Assembly (NCBI GenBank): GCA_029962745.1
Contig: CM057162.1
Span: 13,322,388-13,386,387, forward strand
DNA from: Echinometra lucunter
Lineage: Eukaryota; Echinodermata; Echinoidea; Camarodonta; Echinometridae
DNA: 64,000 nt
Reading direction: 5' to 3'
A program made the translations under genes and the position numbers. The notes below the pieces were generated by a model, which was not told the origin of the DNA, did no database searches, and was given only the letters and a program-made list of their open reading frames with translations. The first letter of the stretch is position 1, and each line of letters begins with the position of its first letter. Below, in pieces: positions 1 through 11,221 of the stretch.

Positions 1-59
1 TAAATAGCGTATCCCTTTTACAATTTTTTACACAATTTTTACACTCAACCAAAAGACAA

Positions 60-1615
60 GTCAACTTACACTGGGTAGTAGTACAGATAATGGCAAAATC
101 ATTGGACCAAATGGCATTAAGCCAACTTACATTGAAGATAGCGGCAAAAATCGTTGGACCAATTGAAAATAAACAAAAAATTGCACTGAGAGCTGGAGAG
201 GTGAAGATAATGGAACAAATATTTGGACCAAATGGAAAAAGACCAACTAACATTAAGAAGTAATGTAACCCACAAGCTTTGCTTTCTTTCAGTTCCTTTT
301 TTTTTCCTTATCTATTATGTTTTATATCTGAAATGTATCTGTAATTGTATTTTGATGTTTCTTTTTAATGATTTGGAAACCATCTTGAATCTTGAATCTC
401 TTGAAGTTAAGACGGCGGCAAAAAATCATTAGACCAAATGGCAATATAAACAATTTTGCTTTGAGAGGTGACCATGTAGGCCTATTGTTAAATATTACTG
501 GACCAAAATAATGGAATAGACCAAATAACATTAATACAATAAGGAAGGTAGTGGCAAAAATCATTGGACTAAATTCAAATTTACTTTGAGAAGTGAGAAG
601 ATAGTGGCAAAATTCATTGGACCTAAAATGAGACTAACCAAATTCGCATTTGCATTGAGAATGTGGAAAAATCAAATGGCACTTAACTATGTACGAAAGA
701 AAGCCAAGATGGTTAAAATGGAACGTTAAAATTGCGGCAAAAATCATTAAACCAAATGACAAGTCAAGTGAAGATAATGGAGATATCATTGGACCAAATG
801 GAAATCAACAAAGTTACAAGAAGAGGTGAAGATACTCGTAAAATCACTCGGCCAAAAGACAAAAGTCAATTTCCATTGTGTAGTAAAGATAACGGCAAAA
901 TCATTGGACCAAATGGCATTAAGCCAACTTACATTATGAAGTAAAGATAGTGCCAAAAATTATTTGGCCAAATGGAAAATGACCAACTGACATTGAGAAG
1001 TGAAGATAGAGACAAAAATCATTGGGACCGAATGGCAATAAACAAATTTACTTTGAGAGGTGAAAATATATTGGTAAAAATCATTGGACCAAATTGAATA
1101 GATCAACTAGCATTAAGAAAATAATGAAGGTAGTGGCAAAATCACTGGACCAAATGGTAATTAACAAATTTGCTTTGAGAAAGTGAGAAGATAGTGGCAG
1201 AAATCATTGGACCTAATGAGACTTACCAAATTCGCAATTGCGTTGAGATTGTTGCAAAATCAAATTGCACTTAACCATGTACCAAATGACAGGCCATTTG
1301 GTAAAAACTCAATAGACCAAATGACAACAAGTCAAGTAAAGATAATAGAGATATTGGACCAAATGGAAATCAACAAATTTACGCTTAGTGTGAAGATAGT
1401 GGTAAAACCACTCGACCAGAAAAAAAGCCAACCTACACTGGGTATTGAAGATAGTGGCAGAAATCATTAGACGAAATGGCATTAAACATTGAGAAGTACG
1501 TGAGATAGTCGTAGAAATCATTAGACCTAATAGGAGTAATCAAATTTGCAACTGCATTGAGAGGTTAAGATTGTAGTAAATTCACTTAACCAACTGAAAA
1601 GCCATCTTACAATGT
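60..1615 (+). repeat. ~60-bp minisatellite, forward arm
   Basis: Degenerate tandem copies of a unit of about 60 bp, each with a core like AAAATCATTGGACCAAATGG, then an AACAAATTTGC-type stretch, then GAGAAGTGAAGATAGTGGC. Copies have many substitutions and small indels. The array resumes at 2577 after a transposon insertion and appears in reverse complement from 2880. No coding potential; the small open frames here are not conserved between units. Confidence 0.85.
256..409 (+). mobile_element. possible CR1/L2-type 3' end fragment inside the minisatellite
   Basis: The minisatellite pattern breaks for about 150 bp with T-rich sequence ending in short repeats CTTGAAT CTTGAAT CTCTTGAAG, then the array continues. 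CR1/L2 elements end in short tandem repeats rather than poly-A, and the element ending at 10905 carries a similar TCTTGAAG tail. The boundaries are estimates and no coding remnant is visible. Confidence 0.35.
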
Positions 1616-1623
1616 GTAGTGAA

Positions 1624-2378
1624 CAGTGGCGTAGACAGGTTGTTATACCTGGGGGGGATGATTTGCCATTCACGAGAAATCGAGGATCAAATTTTTTCCG
1701 GGGGGGGGGGGGCAAGATGCGTAAAAATTTTCGAAGAAACTCAAAAGCAAGGGAGCGAAGCGACCGAGCTTGTCATGGGGCGCTTTTGCATTTTTAAAAA
1801 TGAAATTGAAGGATTTGTTGCACACTTTTGGTGAATTTTGTGAAAATTTTCAGTAAAAAAAAATGTAATTTTTCAAAATATCTCGGGGGGGGAACTGCCC
1901 CGCCCCTCCCCCACTGCGTACAGCCATGCACCCACCCCCTACACACATACACCCGAATGCACAGACATAAATAGAAGATATACGCACCGTGACAAACAAA
2001 TATAGAATATGGACTGACACACATTATTGCAGTATTTGCATCACGCTATTTATCTTTTTTTAATTTTAATTTTGTTGTTACAACACTTCAGAAAAACTGT
2101 GACGGCGCCGAAATTGCCCTAAAGTAATATAAATAACTACATAAATCAGAATAATGATCGATTTAGTTATGATAGTAATCGTCATTTCAGTCACATTAAG
2201 GATGATGATGATGATGATGATAACTATCATTATCATAAGAATAATAATAATAATACATTATTATTATTATTATTATCATTATTATTATTATTATTGTCAT
2301 TATTATTATTATTGTTATCATTATTGTTATTATTATTATTGTTATTATTATTGTTATTATTATTATCATTATTATTAC

Positions 2379-2423
<45 letters not shown>

Positions 2424-2568
2424 TATTGTTATTGCAGTTGCTATCATTTCTAAAAATGTTAATTCAGTTTAATTGTAAGCAAACATCCTTCCCTAAAACC
2501 TTGGGGGGATGATTGTACATGTCATCCCCCCCCCCCCCCCCCCCCCCCCCCCGCTGTCTACGCCCCTG
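1624..2568. mobile_element. hAT-like non-autonomous element (MITE), 945 bp
   Basis: An exact 8-bp target-site duplication, GTAGTGAA, flanks the element (1616-1623 and 2569-2576). Terminal inverted repeats are CAGTGGCGTAGACAGG at the left and the complement of CAGGGGCGTAGACAG at the right. Removing the element and one duplication copy restores the GTAGTGAAGATAGTGGC minisatellite unit. An 8-bp duplication with CAG termini is the hAT superfamily signature. Inside are a poly-G run (1697-1712), a GGAGCGAAGCGACCGAGC motif, the long ATT microsatellite and a poly-C run (2526-2552). No transposase frame was seen. Confidence 0.85.
2200..2434. repeat. (ATT)n/(ATC)n microsatellite
   Basis: About 235 bp of ATT trinucleotides with interspersed ATC and GTT units, preceded by GATGATGATG. 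It is open in several frames on both strands only because of its composition. It lies inside the hAT-like element. Confidence 0.95.
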
Positions 2569-2576
2569 GTAGTGAA

Positions 2577-2876
2577 GATAGTGGCAAAAATCATTAGACC
2601 AAATGGAAGTAAACAACAAATTGCACTGACAAGTGAGGATAATGGAAAAAATATTTAATAGAACAACTTACATAAAGAAGTAAAGGCAGCGGCAAAAATC
2701 ATTGGACCAAATGAAACTGACCAACTAACATTAAGAAATGAAGATAGTGGTGAAAATCATTGGACGAAATGGCATTAAGCTACTTAGCATTGTGAAGTGC
2801 AGATAGTGGCAAAAATCGTTGGACCAAATGACAATAAACAAATTTGCATTCAGGAGTATTTAGAGAGTGGCAAAAG
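2577..2876 (+). repeat. minisatellite forward arm, continued
   Basis: The ~60-bp unit with GGCAAAAATCATTGGACCAAATGG resumes directly after the right target-site duplication of the hAT-like element, in the same orientation as before it. Confidence 0.85.
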
Positions 2877-2879
2877 TCT

Positions 2880-3637
2880 CTTTGGTCCAAAGATTTTTCC
2901 CCAATGATTTCAGTCCTGTATGAAAGCAGATTTGTTTCATGCCATTTGGTCTAATGATTTTTTGCCACTATCTTCACGTTCTTAATGCAACTTTGTTTTA
3001 TTGCCATTTGGTCTAATGATCTTTGTCACGATCAATATTGCTCTCTATGTTGGTTTATTGCCATTTGGTAGAGTCATTTCTGCCACTACGTGTACTGTAT
3101 CTCCATCACCTCTCAAAGCGAATTTGTATATTGTCATTTGGTCCAATAATTTTGCCACTATCTTTCCCATTTAAAGCAAATTTATTTTGTTGCCATTTGG
3201 TGTAATGATTTTTGCCAAAATCTTTCCCTCTTTAAGCAAATCTATTTTATTGCCATTTCTGCCTCTACATGTTCTGTATCTCCATCACCTCTCAAAGCGA
3301 ATTTGTATATTGCCATTTGGTCCACTGAATTTTGCCATTACCTGCACTTCTTGATGAAACTTTGTTCATAGCCATTTGGTCCAATGATTTTTGCCACTAT
3401 CTTTCCCTCTTAAAGCAAATTTATTTTATTGCCATTTGGTCCGATGATTTCTGCCACGATCTTCACTTCAAATTTGTTTATATCCATTTGGTCCAATGAT
3501 TTTGCCAGTATCTTCCCTATAAATTTATTCATTTCCATTTGGTCCAAGGATTTCTACCACAATCTTCACTGCAAATATTTTTATATCCGTTTGGTCCAAT
3601 GATTTTTGCCACTATCTTCCCTATAACTAAAGCGCCG
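2880..3637 (-). repeat. minisatellite, reverse arm
   Basis: The same unit in reverse complement, with the core CCATTTGGTCCAATGATTTTT followed by GCCACTATCTTC, repeated about a dozen times. With the forward arm it makes a long imperfect inverted repeat whose turning point is near 2880. The reverse arm is about 760 bp, shorter than the forward arm. Confidence 0.85.
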
Positions 3638-3897
3638 CCCCTGCCTGTAAGTAAGATACAGAATAATGTAATGCTTCCAAGCTTATGTTTTATTTTGTTG
3701 TGTCTTTGTTGTTGTTTCTTTGTTCATTTCGGGAGAGGGCGGGGGAGGATGTAAACAAGGCATTACAAGACAGTACCCATCAGGCAGATGATATGAGATC
3801 GTTAACAGAAATGATATAAGATGGTAGAGAGGATCTCATTGTCGGTCAAGAGATCAAAGTTTATCGTCCAAAAATGTTAATCGTATAGTAAAAACGC

Positions 3898-4110
3898 TTT
3901 ATACGACTTGATTTACTATATGAACTGATCAGGTATTGTTTGAAAGTTTAAACAACTGTTTAAAGTTTTAAACAGCAATGTTCAATTTTTAATATTTATT
4001 GTTAAAAAAATGGAACATTGTTGTTTAACTTTTTAAACAATTGTTTAACTTTTTAAACAACTGTTTAAACAATACCTGATCAGTTCATAAAGTAAACCAG
4101 GTTGTATAAA
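3898..4110. repeat. foldback inverted repeat (MITE-like)
   Basis: Two arms of about 90-100 bp are reverse complements around an AT-rich loop near 3990-4010. The outer arms pair TGAACTGATCAGGTATTG with CAATACCTGATCAGTTCA and contain repeated GTTTAAAC. The termini read TTTATACGAC and GTTGTATAAA. No target-site duplication could be fixed, so the superfamily is unknown. Confidence 0.7.
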
Positions 4111-5544
4111 ATTCATACAATGTGGCTAATATCATTTTTACTGTGTAAAGTATCTTTTCCATCATCATCATCATCATCATTTGACAAAATGTGATATAAG
4201 ACAGGATCCAAAATTCTGTCGCTGAGCTTTGATATCAGAGTTTGATAGTAATTATATTTTGGTTAGTGCCCTTTGCAAAATGATTCTATGTTTTTTAGCC
4301 AAGCTGCCTTGTACAAACATCCTTGTTAGTTTTAAGTCATGAATGGAATTATCTTTTATTGACATGCAGAGCATAATATGATAATTTTGATTATGTTATG
4401 ATTGGTTACTGTCCTTTGCTTCATGATTTTATGCATATAGGCTGCGTTTCATTCTGCAAACATTCATCAGTTAACATGGTTAACATGGTTAAGTCATGAT
4501 CAAGAATTAACTTTTATTACTTCAACCAAGCTGCTATACTCGTGCCATTCAGGGTTATTACGAGATACTAATTTCTTCAACTTAAATAGTAAGAGATGCA
4601 ATATAATTTTTGTATTGCTTTGTTTGTTTGTTTTGTTTGTTTTCTTTTGGTCATGATTGTTAGTAGACACCTGTCCCTAGTCTGCCCTCTTCCCCAAGGT
4701 TAGGTAAGGCTATATACATCTTTCTCTTTCTCTCTTTCTCATCCTTATAGTTTGAAGGTAATACAACAAAGCAACTTGCATGACAGAGCACTAGTGAGAT
4801 TTGCTTTCGTTCTCAATTTCAATCCACAATTTTTTATTTAGAATAAATGTAGTAAATTTACTTTCAAACTAAAATTTGAATAAGGTTTCTTATTATTTCA
4901 ATATGGTAGTAAAAGTAGTAAATAAAACATATGTGCATAATATACAGTTGTGCTTAAGAGATTTCAAATGGAAATGAGTGTATATATAAACAATATAATG
5001 AAGATAAATACGATACTGGAATGAAAATATTCTAGCAGATTGAATAATACATCAGTATAAATCTGTCGAGGATTTATTCACAAGATATTTAAACCTACTT
5101 AAATTAGGGGTAAGTTTAGGTTCTGTTGTAATGAATTCCAATATTAAGGACCATTCAAAAATATAGTTTTACTGGCTAAGGCCGTTCGAGTTTTGGGTAA
5201 AATGATAATCGTTTCCTTGCCTGGTGTAGTACGTGGTATATTCTGGTACTGTATGTATTACACATGAATCAACGAGGCTTTATAGCAGTCAATTAAAAGG
5301 GAATATGTTATAAAAATCAAAGAGCCACCTATTTGTTCCTGATCGTGATAAGATAAGTAGTGTGGAGTTTTTGCTTCTCTGAGTTCTCATTCTGGGTAAG
5401 AAAATATTAGATGAGTTCCGCAGTGAACGTGTTCAAGGTACATATCTTCTTATCTTGCAAGAACTGATTGTATCGCAGGAGAGACTCTGATCAGCCTGTC
5501 AGGCTTCCTGTCTATAAAATAAGCAACCCCTCCAGACTGTAATT
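4111..5544. other. no gene seen
   Basis: AT-rich sequence with a short (ATC)n tract near 4155-4180 and T/C-rich patches near 4620-4745. No long frame, RNA gene or repeat structure was recognised. Confidence 0.5.
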
Positions 5545-5751
5545 TCAGTTCCTGAACATGCTGGAGATGATCTCAAAGGTCGAAAATTGGAACTCATAAC
5601 ATGGCTCTCCACGGAGTTTTGTTTCGTTTGAATTGTACACTCTTAAAAATTGCTCGTCAGATTGAACCGGAAAAGAGTACGTTGGGGCCACAATCCATTC
5701 CGGGTCAAAGATGACCTGGAATAGGGTCATGAAGACTTGCTTCTGGGTAAC
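5545..5751 (-). CDS. unrecognised open exon-like segment, partial (runs into gap)
   Basis: On the minus strand 68 sense codons run from the assembly gap to a TGA stop. The peptide includes FDPEWIVAPTYSFPVQSDEQ and ends EIISSMFRN. Codon use is balanced, with many GTC, ATC and GTG codons, unlike the AT-rich surroundings, and the composition looks globular. It could be the 3' coding exon of a gene whose remainder lies in or beyond the gap. I do not recognise the family and see no certain splice site because the upstream edge is the gap. A chance frame or old retroelement remnant remains possible. Confidence 0.3.
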   Translation of the reverse strand, partial: VTQKQVFMTLFQVIFDPEWIVAPTYSFPVQSDEQFLRVYNSNETKLRGEPCYEFQFSTFEIISSMFRN

Positions 5752-6251
5752 NNNNNNNNNNNNNNNNNNNNNNNNNNNNNNNNNNNNNNNNNNNNNNNNN
5801 NNNNNNNNNNNNNNNNNNNNNNNNNNNNNNNNNNNNNNNNNNNNNNNNNNNNNNNNNNNNNNNNNNNNNNNNNNNNNNNNNNNNNNNNNNNNNNNNNNNN
5901 NNNNNNNNNNNNNNNNNNNNNNNNNNNNNNNNNNNNNNNNNNNNNNNNNNNNNNNNNNNNNNNNNNNNNNNNNNNNNNNNNNNNNNNNNNNNNNNNNNNN
6001 NNNNNNNNNNNNNNNNNNNNNNNNNNNNNNNNNNNNNNNNNNNNNNNNNNNNNNNNNNNNNNNNNNNNNNNNNNNNNNNNNNNNNNNNNNNNNNNNNNNN
6101 NNNNNNNNNNNNNNNNNNNNNNNNNNNNNNNNNNNNNNNNNNNNNNNNNNNNNNNNNNNNNNNNNNNNNNNNNNNNNNNNNNNNNNNNNNNNNNNNNNNN
6201 NNNNNNNNNNNNNNNNNNNNNNNNNNNNNNNNNNNNNNNNNNNNNNNNNNN
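5752..6251. other. assembly gap, 500 N
   Basis: Exactly 500 N. All four gaps in the window have this length, so it is a placeholder size and not a measured distance. Confidence 0.99.
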
Positions 6252-6494
6252 AATGCCATACCTTCATAATAGGCCTAAGTTTATGGCATGCATGGAATTT
6301 GATAACATAAACTGGTCTATTGGTATATGCATTTCACATTCTGAGTAAACGTCGTCGTACCATTTTATTGATGCGTACATTTATGTGATCAGTCATCATG
6401 GTCATGCAGCTCTATTGGTTATACGGTATCCTAGCACCGTATAGAACCGAAGGATTCTCTTTCTTCAGTATTTCCCTTTTCGTCTTCTTCTTCC

Positions 6495-6526
<32 letters not shown>

Positions 6527-6839
6527 TTTTTAAATATGAGTTGCTTTCCCATTCCTTTTGAAAAGTATTTTATTGTAAGTCATTCTTCTCAGAAGAATTC
6601 ACCGTGGTTATCGAATGGGTTGCATCTCCTTTCACCGTTTACTTGTTTATTAGGTGCTGCTTGTTTTTACCTCTTTATATGCACGAAGTAAGATGCATTT
6701 TACCTCTTCTCTCGAAGGGTCAGTGTCCAGTATTTTGCCTTACATACTTTCTTTGCTTTCGGCTCTTACAGTCAGTGCTTGAATTATCCCCTTTTTAAAT
6801 ATTTCTTTTTCTGTTCTTCCTTCTGACCTGATCATGTTA
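6252..6839. other. T/C-rich spacer before retrotransposon
   Basis: Contains a (TTC)n pyrimidine tract at about 6465-6530 on the + strand. It may be target DNA or the 5' untranslated part of the CR1-like element that follows. No coding exon was recognised. Confidence 0.4.
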
Positions 6840-6995
6840 AAGTTGCTATTGTTATCTTGTTTGTGCATTTGTTGTGTCTGTATGTACCCACCCCCTCCCT
6901 TATTCGTGTTTTTGCTGCATATATTCGTGACACCCTTCTTCCACCTATCTCCTTTCTCTTTCTGTATCCCTTTTCCAATTACTTGGAGAGTATAA

Positions 6996-8338
6996 ATGAT
7001 GGCTCATTCGATTTTAATATGCACACCCTTCCCCTCCACAGGTTATGTTTCTTGGCTCCCCATGGCCAGTGTGAACGACGTTTTCGCTTTTAATACTCTA
7101 ACAGATGACGACTTGTTAGATTTACTCAAATCTCTCTCCAATAACAAGACTCTTCCAAATTTTCCAGGTACTTATGATAATTTTATTGCTGACGTCATCA
7201 GTTCATCGACCGAAGAGCTGCGATTCGATTTCGATCACAATGACCCGGCCCATTCCTCCCTTTTTAAATACGTAACCGTTTCTCAATTTGACGACATTGT
7301 TAAGAAGTTTAAATACGATACATTCTCGTTGTTTCACTTGAATATACGAAGCTTGAATAAACACTTCGATGATTTACAATTGATTTTAGATAATCCATCA
7401 CCTAAACCTTTATCTATTACAGGGCTAACAGAGACTTGGCTTTCCCAGGACACTAACCTTCCTTTTTCCATTGACAGTTATAACTTTATTAACAAAAACA
7501 GACAGGGGAGATCAGGCGGAGGCGTCGCACTCTACATTCATCATAACTTTCGCTATTCTGTTCATGAAAATATTTCCATTAGCAATGACTTTGTTGAATC
7601 TCTTTTTATAGAAATAGAAAGAGCCGGTGGCATGAATGTAATAGTGGGTGTCGTCTATCGACCTCCGAATTCTAACGCCAATGTATTCATTTCGTATTTA
7701 TCGGACTTGCTGCGAAGTTCTATATTTACCAATAAGGACTGTTTTATAATAGGAGACTTCAATATAAATATACTTAAATCTACTAACAATCATATCGCGC
7801 ACGAGCTTGTTGAAACTTTTTAGCGGCCTCATTCTTGCCACTTGTCTCCAAACCAACTCCAGTTACTAATTTATCTGCCACGTTAACTGACAATATTTTT
7901 TCCAATACCATACCTCATCCTGATTCATTAATAATTCTATCCAATATAACCGATCCTTATCCCATCATGACGTCTTACACAATTTCCCATTCGTCCAATT
8001 GGCAAGGTGCCTGTCCCTTAAGACGGCGTTTTAATACTAATAATTTAACCCGTTTAAGTGGTAGTCTTGAAAATGTGGACTGGTCCTGTGTTTATGATAG
8101 AAAAGATGTTAATTCGTGTTATGATAACTTTTGTGATTTGCTTACAAGACAATTTGACATTTTTCTTCCAAAACAAAGAGACAATAAGATGAATTACAAC
8201 AAAAACCCGAGACTCCTTGGATATCTAAATCTATACTTCGATCAATTAATCGGAAAAATAATCTTTACTATAAATATCAGTCCAAAGGAACGGACTATAC
8301 CAAAGCAAAATATACATCCTATAAAATACTTTGACTAA
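6996..8338 (+). pseudogene. CR1-like ORF: endonuclease region
   Basis: The first frame (6996-7823, 275 residues) carries APE-type endonuclease signatures: LNIRSLN at residues 115-121, TETWL at 145-149, GGGVALYI at 174-181, VVYRPP at 219-224 and GDFNIN at 253-258. It ends in a stop at 7821, and the domain continues in another frame from 7835. There the expected SDHxPI end motif reads TDPYPI, so the catalytic histidine position is proline. The enzyme would nick target DNA to prime reverse transcription; this copy should be inactive. The chosen ATG is the first in frame and may not be the native start. Confidence 0.85.
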
Positions 8339-8400
8339 AATTATTCGTTTAGAAAAGAAAAAAATGCTTTGAAAATAAACTTGAACTACACAAACACGAT

Positions 8401-9382
8401 ATGCAGAACACTTGGAAAATCCTCAAGCAAGCTATTAACATTTCGGATAACAAAGATAATATAACAGAAATTAAATGTAACAACGAGATGATTCAACAGC
8501 CTGACATCATTGCAAACTTATTCAACACCCATTTTGCATCCATCGGAGATAACCTTTCTAAGGATATAGCGCCCTCAAACAAACATATTGCCGAATTTCT
8601 TGGCTCAGCCAATCCAAATTCAATATTTTTAACCCCGACATCCCCTCATGAAATAATGGGTATTGTCTCTAATCTGAATAACAAAAGAAGTTCTGATTAT
8701 GATGACGTTAATAACGTTATACTTAAAACCATAATTCTACACATTGTAGATCCCCTAGCTTACGTCTTTAATATGTGTTTAGTTCATGGGCAAGTCCCTA
8801 ATGCCATGAACATTGCTAAAGTTATTCCTCTGTTTAAAAAGGGGGACAAACTGAATGTTAATAATTATCGACCCATTTCCTTACTACCTTGTTTTTCTAA
8901 GATTTCGGAGAAAATCATCTATAGCCGAACAGTTACTTTTCTAACAGATAATAACATTTTCTCTAATTTTCAATTTGGCTTTAGGGAAAAAGCACAGTAC
9001 AGTTCACGCTTTATTATCTTTTGGTGAAAAAGTTGCTCACGCTATTGATATATCTTCTCACATGGTCGGTATATTCCTGGACTTCTCCAAGGCCTTCGAC
9101 ACAATCAACCACGGTATTTTACTTTATAAACTTTCACATTACTGTATACGTGGGAAGGCCTTGGAGTGGTTCAGGAACTACCTCTCTAACAGAAAACAAT
9201 TTGTTTCTCTAAACGACCATTCCTCTAATCTGTGCAATATCAATTGTGGTGTTCCACAAGGAAATATTCTGGGGCCCCTCTTGTTTATATTGTACTTAAA
9301 CGATTTTTGCAGATCATGGAATATTTTATCTTTCATTATTTTTGCTGACGTCACTAATCTGTTTTTTTTTTCTCTCTCTTAA
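8401..9382 (+). pseudogene. CR1-like ORF: reverse transcriptase region
   Basis: Frame 8401-9027 includes VIPLFKKGD, NYRPISLLP and FQFGFRE. The domain continues in the next frame from about 8975 with KKHSTVHALL, LDFSKAFDTINH, VPQGNILGPLLFILY and FIIFADVTN. These are conserved blocks of non-LTR reverse transcriptases in the right order. The two frames are joined by a one-base shift at an A run near 8986-8992. The catalytic FADD box reads FADV, losing an essential aspartate, and the frame degenerates into a T/TC run at 9361-9380. It is a dead copy. Confidence 0.9.
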
Positions 9383-9485
9383 TGATCCGCATACCCTTGT
9401 TCGTACGATAAACTCGGAATTAATTAAAATCGTGCTTTGAATTAGAGCTAACAAGCTATCACTCTACCTTCAGAAAACCAAATAC

Positions 9486-10177
9486 ATGTTATTTAATAAT
9501 ACTATAGATTCATTGCCTCTCGGCATTTATTTTGAAGATTTTCAGTTGCCAAGTGTTTCGTCCATTAATTTTTTTGACGTTTCTGTAGACAGCAAACTCT
9601 CCTGGAAATGCCATATTGATAACATCTGCAAAACCATTTCTAGTAACATAGGTATCATAAATAGGCTAAAAACATTTATCCCTGCTACATCTTTACTCAC
9701 ATTGTATTCCTCTCTCATTCTACCATATCTCAACTATGGACTCCTGGTTTGGGGTAACACACACCAAACTTTACTCTACAGGATTTTATTACTACAAAAG
9801 AAAGCCCTTTATATCATTTCCTTTTCTCACCCCCGTTCCCATACTGATCCACTTTTTTTTCGAAAATAAAATTTTCAGAATTCATGACTTGTACCTTCTT
9901 CAACTAGGACAGTTTATGTACAATTATAAAAAAAGATATGGTTCCTTCCATATTCCAAGATATGTTCCCTCAAAATGATATTTCTCATAATTATCCCACC
10001 AGACATGGCGACGATTTTCATCTACCTAAGCTTAGAACTCTCTTTGCTCAAAATACATCAATTTTTACCGGACCAAAATTCTGTAACTCTCTGCATAAAG
10101 ATATTCAACTAGCCCCCTCCATTAACTCGTTTAAGAGAAAATTAAAACCGTTTTTATTACAATCCTACAAAAGAAAT
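9486..10177 (+). pseudogene. CR1-like ORF: C-terminal region
   Basis: Three overlapping frames cover the part after the RT. They include FDVSVDSKLSWKCHI, the PYLNYGLLVWGN block, then HNYPTRHGDDFHLPKLRT and FTGPKFCNSL. The last matches the C-terminal pattern of CR1/L2-type proteins, a YxTRH motif followed by GPxxWN. Frameshifts lie near 9860 and 9940. The frame ends with a TGA near 10178. Confidence 0.8.
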
Positions 10178-10880
10178 TGAATTGTTTGCGATTCTAACAT
10201 TCATATTTTATTTCTTTTCATATAACCGGTCTTGTTTCTATGCTTACACCCTCCCATTGAAATATTCCTTCCATCCTGTAGCTCTCCAATGGCCACTCTG
10301 TTCTAATATCCATGTATTTTTTGCTCTCCTGGTATGATCTCTCTTCTCCTCTCTCTTTCTCTTTATTTTTCCCCCTCTCTCTTTCTCTCTCTCCATCTCT
10401 CTTTCCTCTTTTTTCCTTTTTCTCCATTAGTGTTCACAATATGCAGCATGTCATGTTGTATTTCTGTCAGCTTGTTTACTTGTGAATGTTTTATAAGCTA
10501 GTTATAGATGATACTGACTTCGAATTTTTTCATGTTCTTTTATTTTGAGTTTTGAATGTAATATTATAAGAATAGTAAGTAACGACGTTAATGCAATCCC
10601 CTTGATATTTCTGTTGATACATATTTTGCCCTTTTTTTTTTTTGCCTTGATTATGCACTACATATAAGTATTTGTTCTCAATTGTAAGAGGGGCACATTA
10701 TACAAGCTTCGCTTTTTAGTGGTCCCCCTCATTTCCATATATACTTTTTTTTTTTTTACAAATTTTACAATCTTTACTCTATTTTGCTATAACCATTATG
10801 TTATATTGTATATGTTCAACAATCTATTGGATTTGCTTTGTATTTGTTTATTTTGCAAATGAACGGAAGTGGAATAAAAT

Positions 10881-10905
10881 TCTTGAAGTCTTGAAGTCTT
10901 GAAGT
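10881..10905 (+). repeat. CR1-type 3' terminal repeats (TCTTGAAG)3
   Basis: Three copies of an 8-bp unit directly after GGAATAAAAT close the retrotransposon. Short 3' tandem repeats in place of poly-A are characteristic of CR1-group elements. Confidence 0.85.
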
Positions 10906-10906
10906 A

Positions 10907-11218
10907 CAAAGTCATTAAATTCAGACATGAAAACAGACATTTGTACAGGATGAGCATCATAATATGGTGGTCTATAAATATTAATTAGCTTGAGTTCGGA
11001 AGATTCGAGTGTGGTAACAAGCAAACTCAAACGACCTCTTCTCACTGGCAAGAACCTGATGAACATCGAGATTGTCCTTGAAGAGAAGAGCAGTTAATCC
11101 ACCACGAAGAACAGTACGCGGACAATGAACAAATCGGTGACCAACAGGGACGATATCATGGATGATTGCAGAGTCATTGTCCATCGACCAAGTCTCAGTC
11201 ACAGCGTACAAGTCAGCC
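10907..11218 (-). pseudogene. second non-LTR retrotransposon: endonuclease fragment
   Basis: On the minus strand the peptide reads ADLYAVTETWSMDNDSAII, then HRFVHCPRTVLRGG, and in the adjacent frame LKLINIYRPPYYDAHP. These are the TETW, GG and YRPP blocks of an APE-type endonuclease. A frameshift separates the TETW and YRPP parts. The fragment is bounded at the left by the tail of the CR1-like element and at the right by the Harbinger-like element, and it continues beyond the latter at 13423-13540. Confidence 0.75.
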
Positions 11219-11221
11219 TTA

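Larger units (their letters stand above)
6840..10906 (+). mobile_element. CR1/L2-like non-LTR retrotransposon, degenerate
   Basis: Order on the + strand: an apurinic endonuclease-like domain, a linker, a reverse transcriptase, a C-terminal domain with a YPTRH-type motif, a long 3' untranslated part, and a terminal array of three TCTTGAAG units. That order and the short-repeat tail are typical of the CR1/L2 group. The frame is broken by several frameshifts, the endonuclease SDH motif is altered and the RT active site is FADV. The 3' boundary is sharp because a minus-strand endonuclease frame from another retroelement begins immediately after it. The 5' boundary is an estimate. Confidence 0.85.

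Noticed and set aside
2154..2512. Open frames rich in Y, I or L over the ATT microsatellite
   Set aside because: Composition artefact of trinucleotide repeats, open in several frames on both strands.
5545..6348. Long open frames crossing the 5752-6251 gap on both strands; similar ones at the other three gaps
   Set aside because: They consist mostly of undetermined residues produced by N and carry no information. Only the real sequence at 5545-5751 was kept.
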